From Planctomycetota bacterium (lineage in GTDB: Bacteria > Planctomycetota > Planctomycetia > Pirellulales > UBA1268), in assembly GCA_003669255.1 (NCBI GenBank), contig QWPO01000179.1, positions 1 through 17,142 on the forward strand: 17,142 nt of DNA. The letters run 5' to 3'. The notes beneath the pieces were generated by a model. The model ran no database searches. It saw nothing but the letters and a program-made list of their open reading frames with translations, and was not told where the DNA came from. This document shows positions 7,779 to 15,658 of this stretch, one piece after another (position 1 is the stretch's first letter; each line of letters opens with the position of its first letter). A program made the position numbers and the translations under genes.

Positions 7779-7863
7779 TCCAGAAGGGGCAAGCGTCGCA
7801 CCACGTTGTCTGTGTAATCGATGACCGGAACTTTAGAGACCGATAACCACAAAGGAGGATCGC

Positions 7864-8355
7864 ATGCCGACGTTCCAACGGATGAAGCTCAGACAGATCA
7901 AGGCGACGTTTCCCCAGCTCGCCCAAGGCGTGGCCTGTATCTCATGGTTTCGCGATCTCTTCGACCGTCATTCCGCGTACGTCGTGGACGACGGAATGTG
8001 TTTCAGGATCCGATCCCGCAAGCCCCTCAAGTCCTTTCATTCGGGCGCCAAGCACTGGACTGCATGGATCTACCCCGACCATGTGAGTGTGCGCGCATCG
8101 AGCACCGTGCGGACCGTTGGGCCACTTGGAACGGGTCCGGTCGAGCACATCGTAAGGACGAAGTTCGACCTGTTCGATTTCCCGGTATTTCTGAACGCAG
8201 TCAGCGAGCAGCACAAGCGGCAGGCCCCGATCACCAATCAGCCCGTGGGCAAGTCCAGTACGAAGAAGCCCTACTCTTGCGCAAAGGCGAAGCCTTCCAG
8301 CCGGCGTTTGCCCAGCAGGGCCCCTCGGGTAACCGCGAGTTTTGGGACGCCCTAG
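7864..8355 (+). CDS. Hypothetical protein, 163 aa, with a possible 3' frameshift
   Basis: A strong ribosome-binding site (AAAGGAGG, 5 nt before ATG) supports the start. The first 125 residues are protein-like, with alternating hydrophobic strands (for example YVVDDGMCFRIRS, HWTAWIYPDHVSV) and an aromatic helix FDLFDFPVFLNAVSEQ. They match no family I can name. The last 30 residues are Ser/Arg/Pro-rich and look out of frame, whereas the frame one base earlier reads YEEALLLRKGEAFQPAFAQ then NREFWDAL over the same DNA. The true C-terminus may therefore be in the other frame after a single-base change near 8235-8265. Its place after the AAA+ gene suggests it belongs to the same element. Confidence 0.6.
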   Translation: MPTFQRMKLRQIKATFPQLAQGVACISWFRDLFDRHSAYVVDDGMCFRIRSRKPLKSFHSGAKHWTAWIYPDHVSVRASSTVRTVGPLGTGPVEHIVRTKFDLFDFPVFLNAVSEQHKRQAPITNQPVGKSSTKKPYSCAKAKPSSRRLPSRAPRVTASFGTP

Positions 8356-8495
8356 GAGGCCCTCGTCACCCCTGGCCCCGTATGCTGCTGCCCGGGGCGG
8401 GGCGCCGTGATCTGGAATGGCGGCCTGCAGTAAGATCCGAGCACAACGCCCGGATGCCGGCCATAAAGACTTTGCCGCCCTACTCGCTACCCGCC

Positions 8496-9134
8496 ATGCC
8501 CTCCCAGATCTCTCTGCTCGTCGCCCACCCCAAGGAACTCATCCGCGCTGGCCTCCGATCAATGCTGGCGAGCTCCCCAGTGAAGATCGTCGGGGAAGCC
8601 AGCGACGCCCCCAGCACCCTCACGCTCGCCAGGAAGCACAAGCCGGCCGTGGTGCTTCTCGACGCGGCTCTTCCAGGCGGCGATGCGTTTGAACTGGCGC
8701 GGACACTGTCGAAACCCCTGCCCGTAACCAAGTTCGTATTCGTGACCGAGATCGACAATCCGACCTACATGGCCCGCGCCCGTGCTGTCGGGGCCGCAAA
8801 CTGCCTGCTCATGGGATTCAGCCTGCGGGAACTCGTCACGACCATCGAGAACGCCGCCGCAGGAAAGTCGGTCTCGGGATCATCGCCGTACGCCAGGATC
8901 GCAGCCTCGATGGAGCCGCGAGACGCGCGGGCTGTTCGTGACTCCGGACTCACGCCCCGGGAATCGCAGGTCCTTGCCCATGTCGCCTTCGGACTGTCCA
9001 ACGACGAGATTGCCCGGTCGCTCGAAATCAGCGTCGAGACCGTCAAGGAGCACGTCCAGAACTTGCTGCGGAAACTGGCCGTGAATGACCGGACTCAGGC
9101 GGCCGTGTGGGCGGTGCAGTCTGGGTTAGTGTAG
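8496..9134 (+). CDS. NarL/FixJ-family response regulator with degenerate receiver
   Basis: Taking the ATG at 8496, the protein is 212 aa. An alternative ATG at 8454 adds 14 residues, and neither has a clear Shine-Dalgarno. Residues 6-123 form a receiver domain with the phospho-acceptor-like Asp56 in VVLLDAALPGG and Thr84 in VFVTE. Two conserved features are missing. The acidic pair before the HP signature is replaced (LLVAHPKE), and the conserved Lys is Met106 (CLLMGFS). Residues 151-207 form a LuxR-type HTH (LTPRESQVL, then LSNDEIARSLEISVETVKEHVQNLL). It probably binds DNA as a dimer but may not be controlled by phosphorylation. No histidine kinase is present in the window. Confidence 0.9.
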   Translation: MPSQISLLVAHPKELIRAGLRSMLASSPVKIVGEASDAPSTLTLARKHKPAVVLLDAALPGGDAFELARTLSKPLPVTKFVFVTEIDNPTYMARARAVGAANCLLMGFSLRELVTTIENAAAGKSVSGSSPYARIAASMEPRDARAVRDSGLTPRESQVLAHVAFGLSNDEIARSLEISVETVKEHVQNLLRKLAVNDRTQAAVWAVQSGLV

Positions 9135-9187
9135 GGCCGCTGCGGGTACAGGTACGCTGCCGAATGGCGGCATGTGATAGACGACCG

Positions 9188-9706
9188 ATGATCCTCCGCT
9201 TTTCCCAGAAACTTGGCTCACGGCTCAAAGCCGGCACGCTGAAGCCGCTGCCGATGGATGCCGCTCCCGTCGCGGACTGGACGAGCCATATCTTCTTTTC
9301 TGGCCGGACGCCCTACATCCTCGTCAGCAATACCACTGCACTCTACTCCACCGTGCTCTACGCCAAGGGAATCACGAACGACAGTATCTTCATCGTCCGC
9401 TTTATGGCCGCCCTCAGGGAGTTCATGGAAGCCGACGGGCTCGCATTCGCCTATGACCGCTTCATCGGGCCGCGCACCGGGCTTATCCGTTTCGCCTCCA
9501 CGCTCAGTCGCTCGGTGACGGGCTCGATGAACGAATTGATCGCCTCTGCTCAGGTACTTCTCGCCGACGAGGAGACATCCCCGTTCGACCTGGGGTTTCA
9601 GCTCAACGACCTGCTCCTGTCGGCAAGCACCACCGAAGAGGCACGCGACTACGGCAAGCCGCGGGATGCTTTTCGGGCACTCATTGCAAAGTCAAGCGCC
9701 CCATGA
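9188..9706 (+). CDS. DUF6933-family protein
   Basis: This gene encodes 172 aa. The start at ATG 9188 is chosen because the family begins with an MILRFSQKLG-like segment; the open frame extends upstream to 9107 without family resemblance. Recognisable family phrases are ILRFSQKLGSRLK, DWTSHIFFSGRTPYILVSNT, FMEADGLAFAYDRF, LSRSVTGSMNEL and FQLNDLLLSA near the C-terminus. The function of this family is not established, and members are often found on accessory DNA. Its stop overlaps the next start (ATGA), so the two genes are probably translationally coupled and act together. No strong RBS is visible for this start. Confidence 0.75.
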   Translation: MILRFSQKLGSRLKAGTLKPLPMDAAPVADWTSHIFFSGRTPYILVSNTTALYSTVLYAKGITNDSIFIVRFMAALREFMEADGLAFAYDRFIGPRTGLIRFASTLSRSVTGSMNELIASAQVLLADEETSPFDLGFQLNDLLLSASTTEEARDYGKPRDAFRALIAKSSAP

Positions 9707-10101
9707 AACCTCATAGAGCCTGGCTCGGGCAGTGTGAAGCGGCGAAGACGATCCGGTATGAGTTTGGTACTGACCGGGCTCTCGCCTACCTGATCGGCGA
9801 GAAGTTCATCAACTTTGTCAGCGCGGCCGAAACCGATGAGGCTTTCCGGGAGGAGATTCCGGCGTTCGTGGACGAGATCACACGCATTTTTGAGCGTTGG
9901 CAACTCGCTGCCTACTTGGAGACGGCCCGCCAAACCGAACCCTTTGATCCATCAGACTACGACGACCCCGCGGAAGCCGAGTTCGAACGAAGGCTGCAGC
10001 TTCGGGAATCGGCTAATGAGCTTCTGCTGGTGGAACGCCAGGGAGTGGCTGCTGGAGGGCTGATTCATCCAACGCAGCTCCGGCTCAACGCCGCCGCTTG
10101 A
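9703..10101 (+). CDS. Small partner protein overlapping the DUF6933 gene
   Basis: The protein has 132 aa and starts at the ATG of an ATGA overlap with the DUF6933 gene. The N-terminal 70 residues are well-formed (CEAAKTIRYEFGTDRALAYL, EKFINFVSAAETDEAF, FVDEITRIFERWQLAAYLE) and resemble small proteins I recall beside DUF6933 genes. The C-terminal 50 residues are acidic then helical. No catalytic motif is visible. It ends by overlapping 17 bp of the convergent minus-strand gene. A two-gene module is likely; a toxin-antitoxin-like behaviour is one hypothesis, based only on size and overlap. Confidence 0.7.
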   Translation: MKPHRAWLGQCEAAKTIRYEFGTDRALAYLIGEKFINFVSAAETDEAFREEIPAFVDEITRIFERWQLAAYLETARQTEPFDPSDYDDPAEAEFERRLQLRESANELLLVERQGVAAGGLIHPTQLRLNAAA

Positions 10102-10426
10102 TCTTGGCCACTCTGGCGACCAAATAGCCCACTTCGTCCCCGTCCAGTTCGGCGACCGGGGCCAGGCCATGGATGTTCCTCAGCAGGTCGTCCAAGCTGC
10201 CAAGGAACCCGCGAAACTCCGGCTCGCCCTCGGGGCGGCCGAGCAGCATCCCGTCGGAAGTAGCCACAAGTTCCGCGAGCACCGGGGTCGTCCAGCCCTT
10301 CTCACCGACCAGGCACGCCAGGATCGCCGTGAACTGGTCGCTCACTTGGACCGACCGCACCTTCCGCGAGACGTCCAGCCGAATCTGCTCGGGTTCGCGA
10401 TTGGGATGGTCAGGGATCACTGGCAT
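10085..10426 (-). CDS. Hypothetical protein, 113 aa
   Basis: The composition is protein-like: a hydrophobic segment QFTAILACLVGEKGWTTPVLAEL, then EFRGFLGSLDDLLRNIHGL, DGDEVGYLVARVAK and a basic tail KIKRRR. The reading is from the ATG at 10426, with no clean Shine-Dalgarno at the usual spacing (GAGG touches the ATG), so the start is uncertain. The 3' end overlaps the plus-strand gene by 17 bp in convergent orientation. I do not recognise a family. The IS110 element lies upstream of it, which may have altered its promoter. Confidence 0.6.
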   Translation of the reverse strand: MPVIPDHPNREPEQIRLDVSRKVRSVQVSDQFTAILACLVGEKGWTTPVLAELVATSDGMLLGRPEGEPEFRGFLGSLDDLLRNIHGLAPVAELDGDEVGYLVARVAKIKRRR

Positions 10427-10657
10427 CCTCGAAGGGGCTTCGTCGCCGGGCAGGGGCGTTCATCCGTTTTAGAGCAACACAGCAGACGTGCGTGCTTCTG
10501 GCGTCCCAGCCTCAGAAACTTAAGGCCGGCCACGTGCACTTTTCCCAGATCTACTCGTCCAACTGTATAGGGCGGGACCAAGCGGCTGTGTTGGTTTTCA
10601 AGGGGGGCATGGTGCAGATCATGCTTCCGAAGAAGGCAGTTCCAGGAGAGAGGGATG
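10427..10657. other. Non-coding junction between hypothetical gene and IS110 transposase
   Basis: The stretch has no convincing gene. It should hold the promoter of the minus-strand gene ending at 10426 and the transposase-downstream end of the IS110 element. A 9-bp inverted pair CAACACAGC (10475-10483) and GCTGTGTTG (10585-10593) is present about 100 bp apart. IS110 elements usually lack terminal inverted repeats, so the element end cannot be set here without an empty-site comparison. Confidence 0.4.
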
Positions 10658-11614
10658 TCACTGAGTCAGGGTCGCAAGCCGAGGCCCCCACATCTCATCG
10701 CTTCGGAGCATGGCATTGAGGATGACCAAGAGCTTCCGCATGCACGCTGTAAGCACGACCTTCGGCGGCTTGCCCTTGGCCAGGAGGCGAGCAGCGAAGG
10801 CACGGATCACGGGGTTGTGCTTCTTGGCGCTGATGGCAGCCATGTAGAGGCCACTGCGCACCGTGGCGCGTCCGCCCCAGATGGTGCGGCGACCCCGGAA
10901 CTGGCCGCTGTCACGGTTGAACGGGGCGACGCCCACGAGGGCCGCCACCTGCTGGCGGTTCAGCCGCCCGAGTTCGGGCAGTTCGGCCATGAGGGTGGCT
11001 GCTGTCTGGGCCCCGACACCGGGGACGCTCTTGAGCCGCTCGTACCGGCCCCGCCAGTCGTCGTTCGACTCGACGAGTTGGATGATGGCCCGATCGATCC
11101 GCTTGAGGTCCTTGTCGATCCCCTCGATCGACTTCCGCACGCTGTTGCGGACGAGCGTGGAGTGGGCCTGTTCGCAGCGGTTTTTCTCGGCGGTCCGGTG
11201 ATCCACGAGTTGCCGCCGCCGAACGATGAGTTCCCGCAGCTGCTCCTGCTGCTCGCTGAACCCCTGCGGCGTGGGACGGGTGGCCTCCCCGAACCGGGCG
11301 ATGACCCCGGCATCGATCCGATCCGTCTTCGCCAGGAGGCCGATGGCCTTGGCGAAGTCCCGCACCTGTCGTGGGTTCACGACGGCGATGTGATGACCGG
11401 CGGCCACCACCTCGGCGACGAGATCCCGCTCGTACCCACCCGTCGCCTCGGCGACGAGAAGGCACGCTCCTGCCGGGGGCAGGAGCGAGAGAAGCTTGGC
11501 ACGGCCTGCGGCCGTGTTCTCGAACTCACTCGGAGAGCCTGCGGTCAGGCCGGAGACATCGAGGCTCTCCTTGGCAACATCGATCCCGACGTACTTGTCA
11601 TACCCATGAGACAT
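10658..11614 (-). CDS. IS110-family transposase
   Basis: The protein has 318 aa. The ATG at 11614 is chosen because the protein then begins just before the first catalytic block, with AAGGAAGG upstream; the frame stays open further upstream. The N-terminal RuvC-like DEDD domain shows YVGIDVAKESLDV (Asp12), LLVAEATGGYE (Glu56) and AKTDRIDA (Asp98/Asp101). The C-terminal transposase_20 domain shows VPGVGAQTAATL, ALVGVAPFNRDSG with the conserved Ser236, and GGRATVRSGLYMAA. IS110 enzymes recombine DNA through a DEDD site plus a serine and, in studied cases, are guided by a bridge RNA from the non-coding end. The length is normal for the family and no damage is seen, so it may be active. Confidence 0.95.
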   Translation of the reverse strand: MSHGYDKYVGIDVAKESLDVSGLTAGSPSEFENTAAGRAKLLSLLPPAGACLLVAEATGGYERDLVAEVVAAGHHIAVVNPRQVRDFAKAIGLLAKTDRIDAGVIARFGEATRPTPQGFSEQQEQLRELIVRRRQLVDHRTAEKNRCEQAHSTLVRNSVRKSIEGIDKDLKRIDRAIIQLVESNDDWRGRYERLKSVPGVGAQTAATLMAELPELGRLNRQQVAALVGVAPFNRDSGQFRGRRTIWGGRATVRSGLYMAAISAKKHNPVIRAFAARLLAKGKPPKVVLTACMRKLLVILNAMLRSDEMWGPRLATLTQ

Positions 11615-11695
11615 AAAGAAGTCCCTTCCTTGCAGATACGAACTCGAGCCACCGGGGCGGCGTCGGTTCAGGCGGCTGTTCGGGCTTTTATGACA

Positions 11696-11794
11696 AGACC
11701 GGCGGCGGTCATGCTTGGTCACGGCCTTGGAGGGCCGAAGGTTGTTCGACCTACCGCCGGTCTCCGTGCCAGGGGTGGCTGGGCTACGCCCAGC
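11696..11794 (-). ncRNA. Candidate bridge RNA in the IS110 leader
   Basis: The non-coding region upstream of the transposase folds well on the minus strand. In transcript order there is a hairpin GCTGGGC/GCCCAGC (11788-11794 with 11778-11784, 3-nt loop). A 10-bp perfect stem AGACCGGCGG/CCGCCGGTCT follows (11754-11763 with 11696-11705, seen on either strand). It encloses a smaller hairpin of CGGCC and GGCCG (11722-11726 with 11733-11737). The position (5' of the transposase, same strand) and the stem plus internal loops fit the bridge RNA known for IS110-group elements. The target- and donor-binding loops were not assigned. Confidence 0.5.
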
Positions 11795-11921
11795 ACCATG
11801 GACGGAAGGTTCAATGTGGCCGCTTGAAGGTGCCTCGGGCAAGATACAAGGTTGTCCTTAGGGTCTGGTTCACTTTCAGAGTTCGGCTAAATGCTGCCAT
11901 GAAACCCGAGGAGGCCCAACC

Positions 11922-12122
11922 ATGAAAGGCCCGGCGAGAAACAGGCTCCACGACTACGAAGCGGGCTGGCTCACGCTGCTGCTCAAGATGGGCGTGGCGG
12001 AGGAGAAGGCACTGCGTGAAGCCCAGAACCGCGTCGCACAGGCCGCAATCGACGATATGGAGGAGCAGAGGGAGAGGCGACAGGCTCAGCGGGAGCGGAG
12101 ACGAAAGAGGGAAGCGGAGTGA
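11922..12122 (+). CDS. Small charged coiled-coil-like protein, 66 aa
   Basis: The start is supported by GAGGAGG 7 nt upstream of the ATG. Residues 10-30 are mildly hydrophobic (HDYEAGWLTLLLKMGVAEE) and residues 30-66 form a highly charged helix ending in an Arg/Glu/Gln-rich run. The family is not recognised. It lies about 90 bp upstream of the broken helicase and may once have been co-transcribed with it. It could be a survivor of the same defence-type locus, which is an inference from position. Confidence 0.6.
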   Translation: MKGPARNRLHDYEAGWLTLLLKMGVAEEKALREAQNRVAQAAIDDMEEQRERRQAQRERRRKREAE

Positions 12123-12214
12123 ACGGATCCCGAGGCCGACTCCTTCCCCTATTCCGGGGGCCCGTGGGGGCGTACTTTGGAGTCCGATGAGTCGGTCCCG
12201 ATGCAGGAATCCGC

Positions 12215-13289
12215 ATGGGTGCCACTACCTCCATCCATCCCAACAGCACCATCACCGGCCCCGCACTCCCGGAGCCTGTCGAGGTCCACGCCGTCACGCC
12301 CATGGGCAAGTCGGCCCGAATCATGCGTGTCGGCCGCCGCACGGGGGCGCCGTACAACACCATCCTCACGGCCGAGCAGCTCGCCGCTATCGAGGTGCTC
12401 ACCAATCGTGTCCCGTTCGACGGTGACGCCCGGAGGTTCCGGCTTGGCATTGAGGCCCACCGTCTCGGTCTCGCCCACGAGTACGGCCCGTTCTTCGCCC
12501 TGTCGATCGCCCAGGTCGATCCGCTGCCCCACCAACTCGAGGCCGCCTACGAATACTTCCTCAAGCTCCCGCGGATCCGGTTCCTGCTCGCCGACGATCC
12601 CGGTCCCGGCAAGACGGTCATGGCGAGCCTGCTCATCAAGGAGCTAAACGCCCGCGGCCTCGCCCAACGCATCTTGATCGTCGCGCCGGCCCACCTCACC
12701 TTCCAGTGGCAGCCGGGAACTCGCGGACAAGTTCCGCGAGAAGTTCGAGATCATCCGCGGCGCCACGCTCCGGGCCAACTACGGCCAGAACCCGTGGCAG
12801 GAACAAGACCAGGTCGTAACGAGCGTGTCGCGGGCGGCGATCCAAGAGGACGCCCGCGAAAGCCTGCTGCGATCCCGCTGGGACCTCGTGATTTTGGACG
12901 AGGCCCACAAGATGAGCGCCCGCTCAGAGGATTACTCGACCTACGCCTACCGGCTCGACAAATCGCTCTCTAGAATGACCGACTACTACCTGCTGATGAC
13001 GACCACCCCCAAAAGAGCGACCCGGAGCATTTGCAGCGGTTTCTCGCCCTACTCGACGGCGATATCTATGGCGACATCATGGCACCTCAAGGCCGCCATG
13101 GCGAGCCAGGTGGCACCGTTCTACCTTCGCCGTATCAAGAAAGCCCTCACGACGTTCCCTGTTCCGGAAACCGGCGTTGCCCACAAGCTCTTCCGCAAGC
13201 AGGTGCGGTCGGCCGACTTCGAGGTGCAGGGAGCGGAACTCGACTTCTACGACGCCCTCACCCACTACGTCGAGGATCAGTCAGTGTAG
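12215..13289 (+). pseudogene. Decayed SNF2/DISARM (DrmD-like) helicase, truncated
   Basis: The N-terminus is intact: about 166 aa through LSIAQVDPLPHQLEAAYEYF and Walker A LLADDPGPGKTVMASLLIKE to TFQWQ. An apparent extra base near 12712-12717 then shifts the frame. The continuation in the next frame gives ELADKFREKFEIIRG, YGQNPWQEQDQVVTS and the DEAH box VILDEAHKMSA. A lost base near 13005-13014 moves LQRFLALLDGDIYGDI to another frame. A further shift near 13072-13090 returns to LKAAMASQVAPFYLRRIKKA and ends at YVEDQSV plus stop. The whole C-terminal helicase lobe expected in this roughly 1000-aa family is absent. Related full proteins act in DISARM-like defence loci; this copy cannot be functional. 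Confidence 0.87.
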
Positions 13290-13379
13290 GCCACTTTAGC
13301 CACGGCCTGTTAGGATCACACGGAGTTTAGTGATATGATAACAAAGTTGTGAATCATTGGCGATACGAGTGGCCGCAAA

Positions 13380-14519
13380 ATGGGGAAATGGCGAGAGCAA
13401 ATCGTTGCGGACTGCAAACCACACTCGCCCGTTTCGAGCCAGTGGGGTGTTATCGTCGCGGTCCTCATCCTATCGACGACTGCGTTGTTCTTCGTTTCTA
13501 AGCATTTTTGGGCTCCCGTATCTGCTGATCAAGCGGCCGAAACGAACTCGGATGCGGTCCGTCTCGTTGTGTACCCGTCCGACCTGGATCTCGGCGAGTT
13601 CTATTACCGCGATTCGATCAGCCGACGGTTGGTGATCCACAACAAGTCTGACCGGGACGTTGTGATCTCTAGCTTTCAAATGTCCTGCAGCTGCACGTCC
13701 GTGACTCCCAGAGAACTGCTTGTTCCCGCACAGGGAACAGCAGTCATCCACGTAGGGATCGATTTGCGTCATGCCGATCCCCGTGTGGCATTTCTGGCGG
13801 ACCGACTGGTCTCGACGACGATTAATCCGGTCGTCGATATGGCGGATCCAATCAGGATGCCATCCTGGCGACTGAGTGGCACGTGCAAGAGTCTGGCGTC
13901 GATTTCCAAAGGTTCCCTGTCGTTCACCGATGTTATTCGCGGATCCGTATCGAATTCGCAACCGATCACCGTCATTCCGTACCAGTCGGATACGACGGTC
14001 GAAGCAGACTGTCCGCCCGAGAACGCGAGCGTGCGACTCTCACAGACCTCCAGCGGCTATTCCCTCGTTGTGACCCCAAACTCCGATCGGGATGCCGGGG
14101 TGCATAAGTTCGCAATTACGATTCGAATCCGAGCTGCCTCCCCGAATTCGAACATCCCAGCACGGTCCGCGGTATCGATTCCGGTTGTCATGTCGATCCT
14201 GGACGATGTGCAGACGGACCCCCGCGCAATCCTGCTAGGAAAACTTGGTCCCCACGAGGATCGCCATGAACTGCTGTCCGTTTTTTCTGCAAGCGGCAAG
14301 CCAGTCGTCATTGAGTCTGTTGAGAGCGATGACCCGTTTGTCTCGTTGCAGATCCTGCCACTGGAGTCGGTTCGCTGCCAGATTCGAGTTTCTGTTCGCC
14401 CCGGCGATCAACCCGTCGGTCAGCCATGCCGAATCACGATCAACGGCCAGAGCGACGGTGTGCAATTTGTGCGATCCGTCAAGTGCTTTTATCACGTGGT
14501 GCAGCGCAAGTCATCATGA
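13380..14519 (+). CDS. DUF1573-family membrane-anchored protein
   Basis: The protein has 379 aa and starts at the ATG at 13380, with only a weak purine-rich site upstream. Residues about 22-42 (WGVIVAVLILSTTALFFVS) form an N-terminal membrane anchor. Residues 65-110 match DUF1573: YPSDLDLGEFYYRDSISRRL, then VISSFQMSCSCTSVTP with the CSC pair (Cys103, Cys105). The rest looks like Ig/ASPM-like beta domains, rich in Val/Ser/Pro. DUF1573 proteins are abundant in planctomycetes; their exact role is unsettled, probably an extracytoplasmic structural or scaffold function. The gene overlaps the next by ATGA, suggesting coupled translation and a joint envelope role. Confidence 0.85.
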   Translation: MGKWREQIVADCKPHSPVSSQWGVIVAVLILSTTALFFVSKHFWAPVSADQAAETNSDAVRLVVYPSDLDLGEFYYRDSISRRLVIHNKSDRDVVISSFQMSCSCTSVTPRELLVPAQGTAVIHVGIDLRHADPRVAFLADRLVSTTINPVVDMADPIRMPSWRLSGTCKSLASISKGSLSFTDVIRGSVSNSQPITVIPYQSDTTVEADCPPENASVRLSQTSSGYSLVVTPNSDRDAGVHKFAITIRIRAASPNSNIPARSAVSIPVVMSILDDVQTDPRAILLGKLGPHEDRHELLSVFSASGKPVVIESVESDDPFVSLQILPLESVRCQIRVSVRPGDQPVGQPCRITINGQSDGVQFVRSVKCFYHVVQRKSS

Positions 14520-15601
14520 TGCATCGCCGCCGTTCCTTCATCATTCTGTTGATCCTCGCGTCTAGTCGGGCCTGGGCGGTTGACCAGACGGATCAGTCGG
14601 CCGTAAAACAACTTTGGAAGGTGCGCGATGCGGCCATGAGGCATTGTCTTTTGGAGTGGTCCGAAGAGCACACTTATCCGCAGGGGACGGTGATGTCGCC
14701 ACGCGACTTAGAACCGATCTCGCAGGATCAGAGTGTCGAATTCAAAAAGCGACTTGTAGTGCGCGATGGCTTTTTCCGGATCGAGGGAAAAGGGAAGGCG
14801 CGTGACTACAGGACGAAGGGTATGGATCCCTTCCAGTTCACCGCCGTACTTAAGGGAACCGGTAGTAGTTTCCATGATTACCCGGAACAGAAGAACAACT
14901 TGGGATACTACACCAGTTCATCTAGAGACCTGCTGGATGCCAGTTATCGGCCTGTCATGCTGGCGATCAACCCGATCGGCCAGGACTTTGGACGGGTGAA
15001 CATCGATGAATACTCGGTCGAACCCGGAATCAGGTCGATCAATGAGCGTCCCTGCCTAAAGCTGAAACGGGCCGATTCGCAGGCCAATGCCGAAACGCTG
15101 TATCTCGACCACGAACGGGGGTTCTTGGTCATTAGAGTAGTCACCGAGAATGGAAGCCATGTCAGTCGCCAGACGGATTTCACGTACGTAGCGAACGAAG
15201 CGGGAATCTGGCATCCGGCGACCTGGCAATTGAAGATCATGAAGCCCGCGGGCGACGGCTACTCGCTTCTGATTTCCGCAAAGGTAAAGCGATTTGATGC
15301 CAAGTACGTCGCCTCGCTGGAAGATTTTGAAATCAAGTTTCCCACGGGAACGTTGATCCATGACCTGAGGACAAAGGACAAAAATCGCATCGTCATCGAT
15401 CACAGCGGCAACGAGAAACTTCTGACGCTCCGCGAGCACCGGCTTCCTGTCGACGAGATCCTGCACCCCAAGCGGCAGGAAGCCACCCGCTCCCAGCGGC
15501 GTGCCTGGTTTGTCGGACTGAACGTGTGCATCCTGATTTTTATTCTCGTCATCATGTTCCGGAACAGGTCCAAAGTCTCGAGGGATCTTTCATCTAGCTA
15601 A
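14516..15601 (+). CDS. Secreted protein with C-terminal membrane anchor
   Basis: The protein has 361 aa from the ATG at 14516, which overlaps the DUF1573 stop (ATGA); a second ATG follows at 14519. The first 21 residues form a signal peptide (MMHRRRSFIILLILASSRAWA, likely cleavage after AWA). The middle 300 residues form an exported domain with beta-rich segments (RLVVRDGFFRIEGKG, LKGTGSSFHDYPEQ, LYLDHERGFLVIRVV, WHPATWQLKIMK), loosely recalling LolA/RseB-like lipid-binding folds. Residues 330-348 (AWFVGLNVCILIFILVIMF) are a transmembrane helix followed by a basic tail, so the bulk faces outside the cytoplasm. Partner of the DUF1573 protein by overlap; specific function unknown. Confidence 0.78.
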   Translation: MMHRRRSFIILLILASSRAWAVDQTDQSAVKQLWKVRDAAMRHCLLEWSEEHTYPQGTVMSPRDLEPISQDQSVEFKKRLVVRDGFFRIEGKGKARDYRTKGMDPFQFTAVLKGTGSSFHDYPEQKNNLGYYTSSSRDLLDASYRPVMLAINPIGQDFGRVNIDEYSVEPGIRSINERPCLKLKRADSQANAETLYLDHERGFLVIRVVTENGSHVSRQTDFTYVANEAGIWHPATWQLKIMKPAGDGYSLLISAKVKRFDAKYVASLEDFEIKFPTGTLIHDLRTKDKNRIVIDHSGNEKLLTLREHRLPVDEILHPKRQEATRSQRRAWFVGLNVCILIFILVIMFRNRSKVSRDLSSS

Positions 15602-15658
15602 AGCAATAGGAACTCGTCGTGTCCTATGCGCAGTGACCGTTTGTCTAAGGAGGCGTCA

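Larger units (their letters stand above)
10658..11800 (-). mobile_element. IS110-family insertion sequence (ends not resolved)
   Basis: The coordinates cover the transposase gene and its structured leader. The true ends probably lie between about 10480 and 10650 on one side and about 11800 and 11900 on the other. IS110 elements lack obvious terminal inverted repeats and generally make no target duplication, so the boundaries cannot be read directly. The element separates the hypothetical gene at 10085-10426 from the charged small protein at 11922. Confidence 0.8.

Noticed and set aside
6850..7926. 358-codon minus-strand frame
   Set aside because: Antisense to the AAA+ ATPase, which has clear motifs and RBS.
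7821..8453. Long N-terminal extension of the response regulator
   Set aside because: Most of it overlaps the 7864 gene out of frame and is not protein-like; only the last part (about 8235-8400) raised interest as a possible frameshift, recorded as a finding.
10655..11827. 390-codon plus-strand frame
   Set aside because: Antisense to the intact IS110 transposase; a shadow frame.
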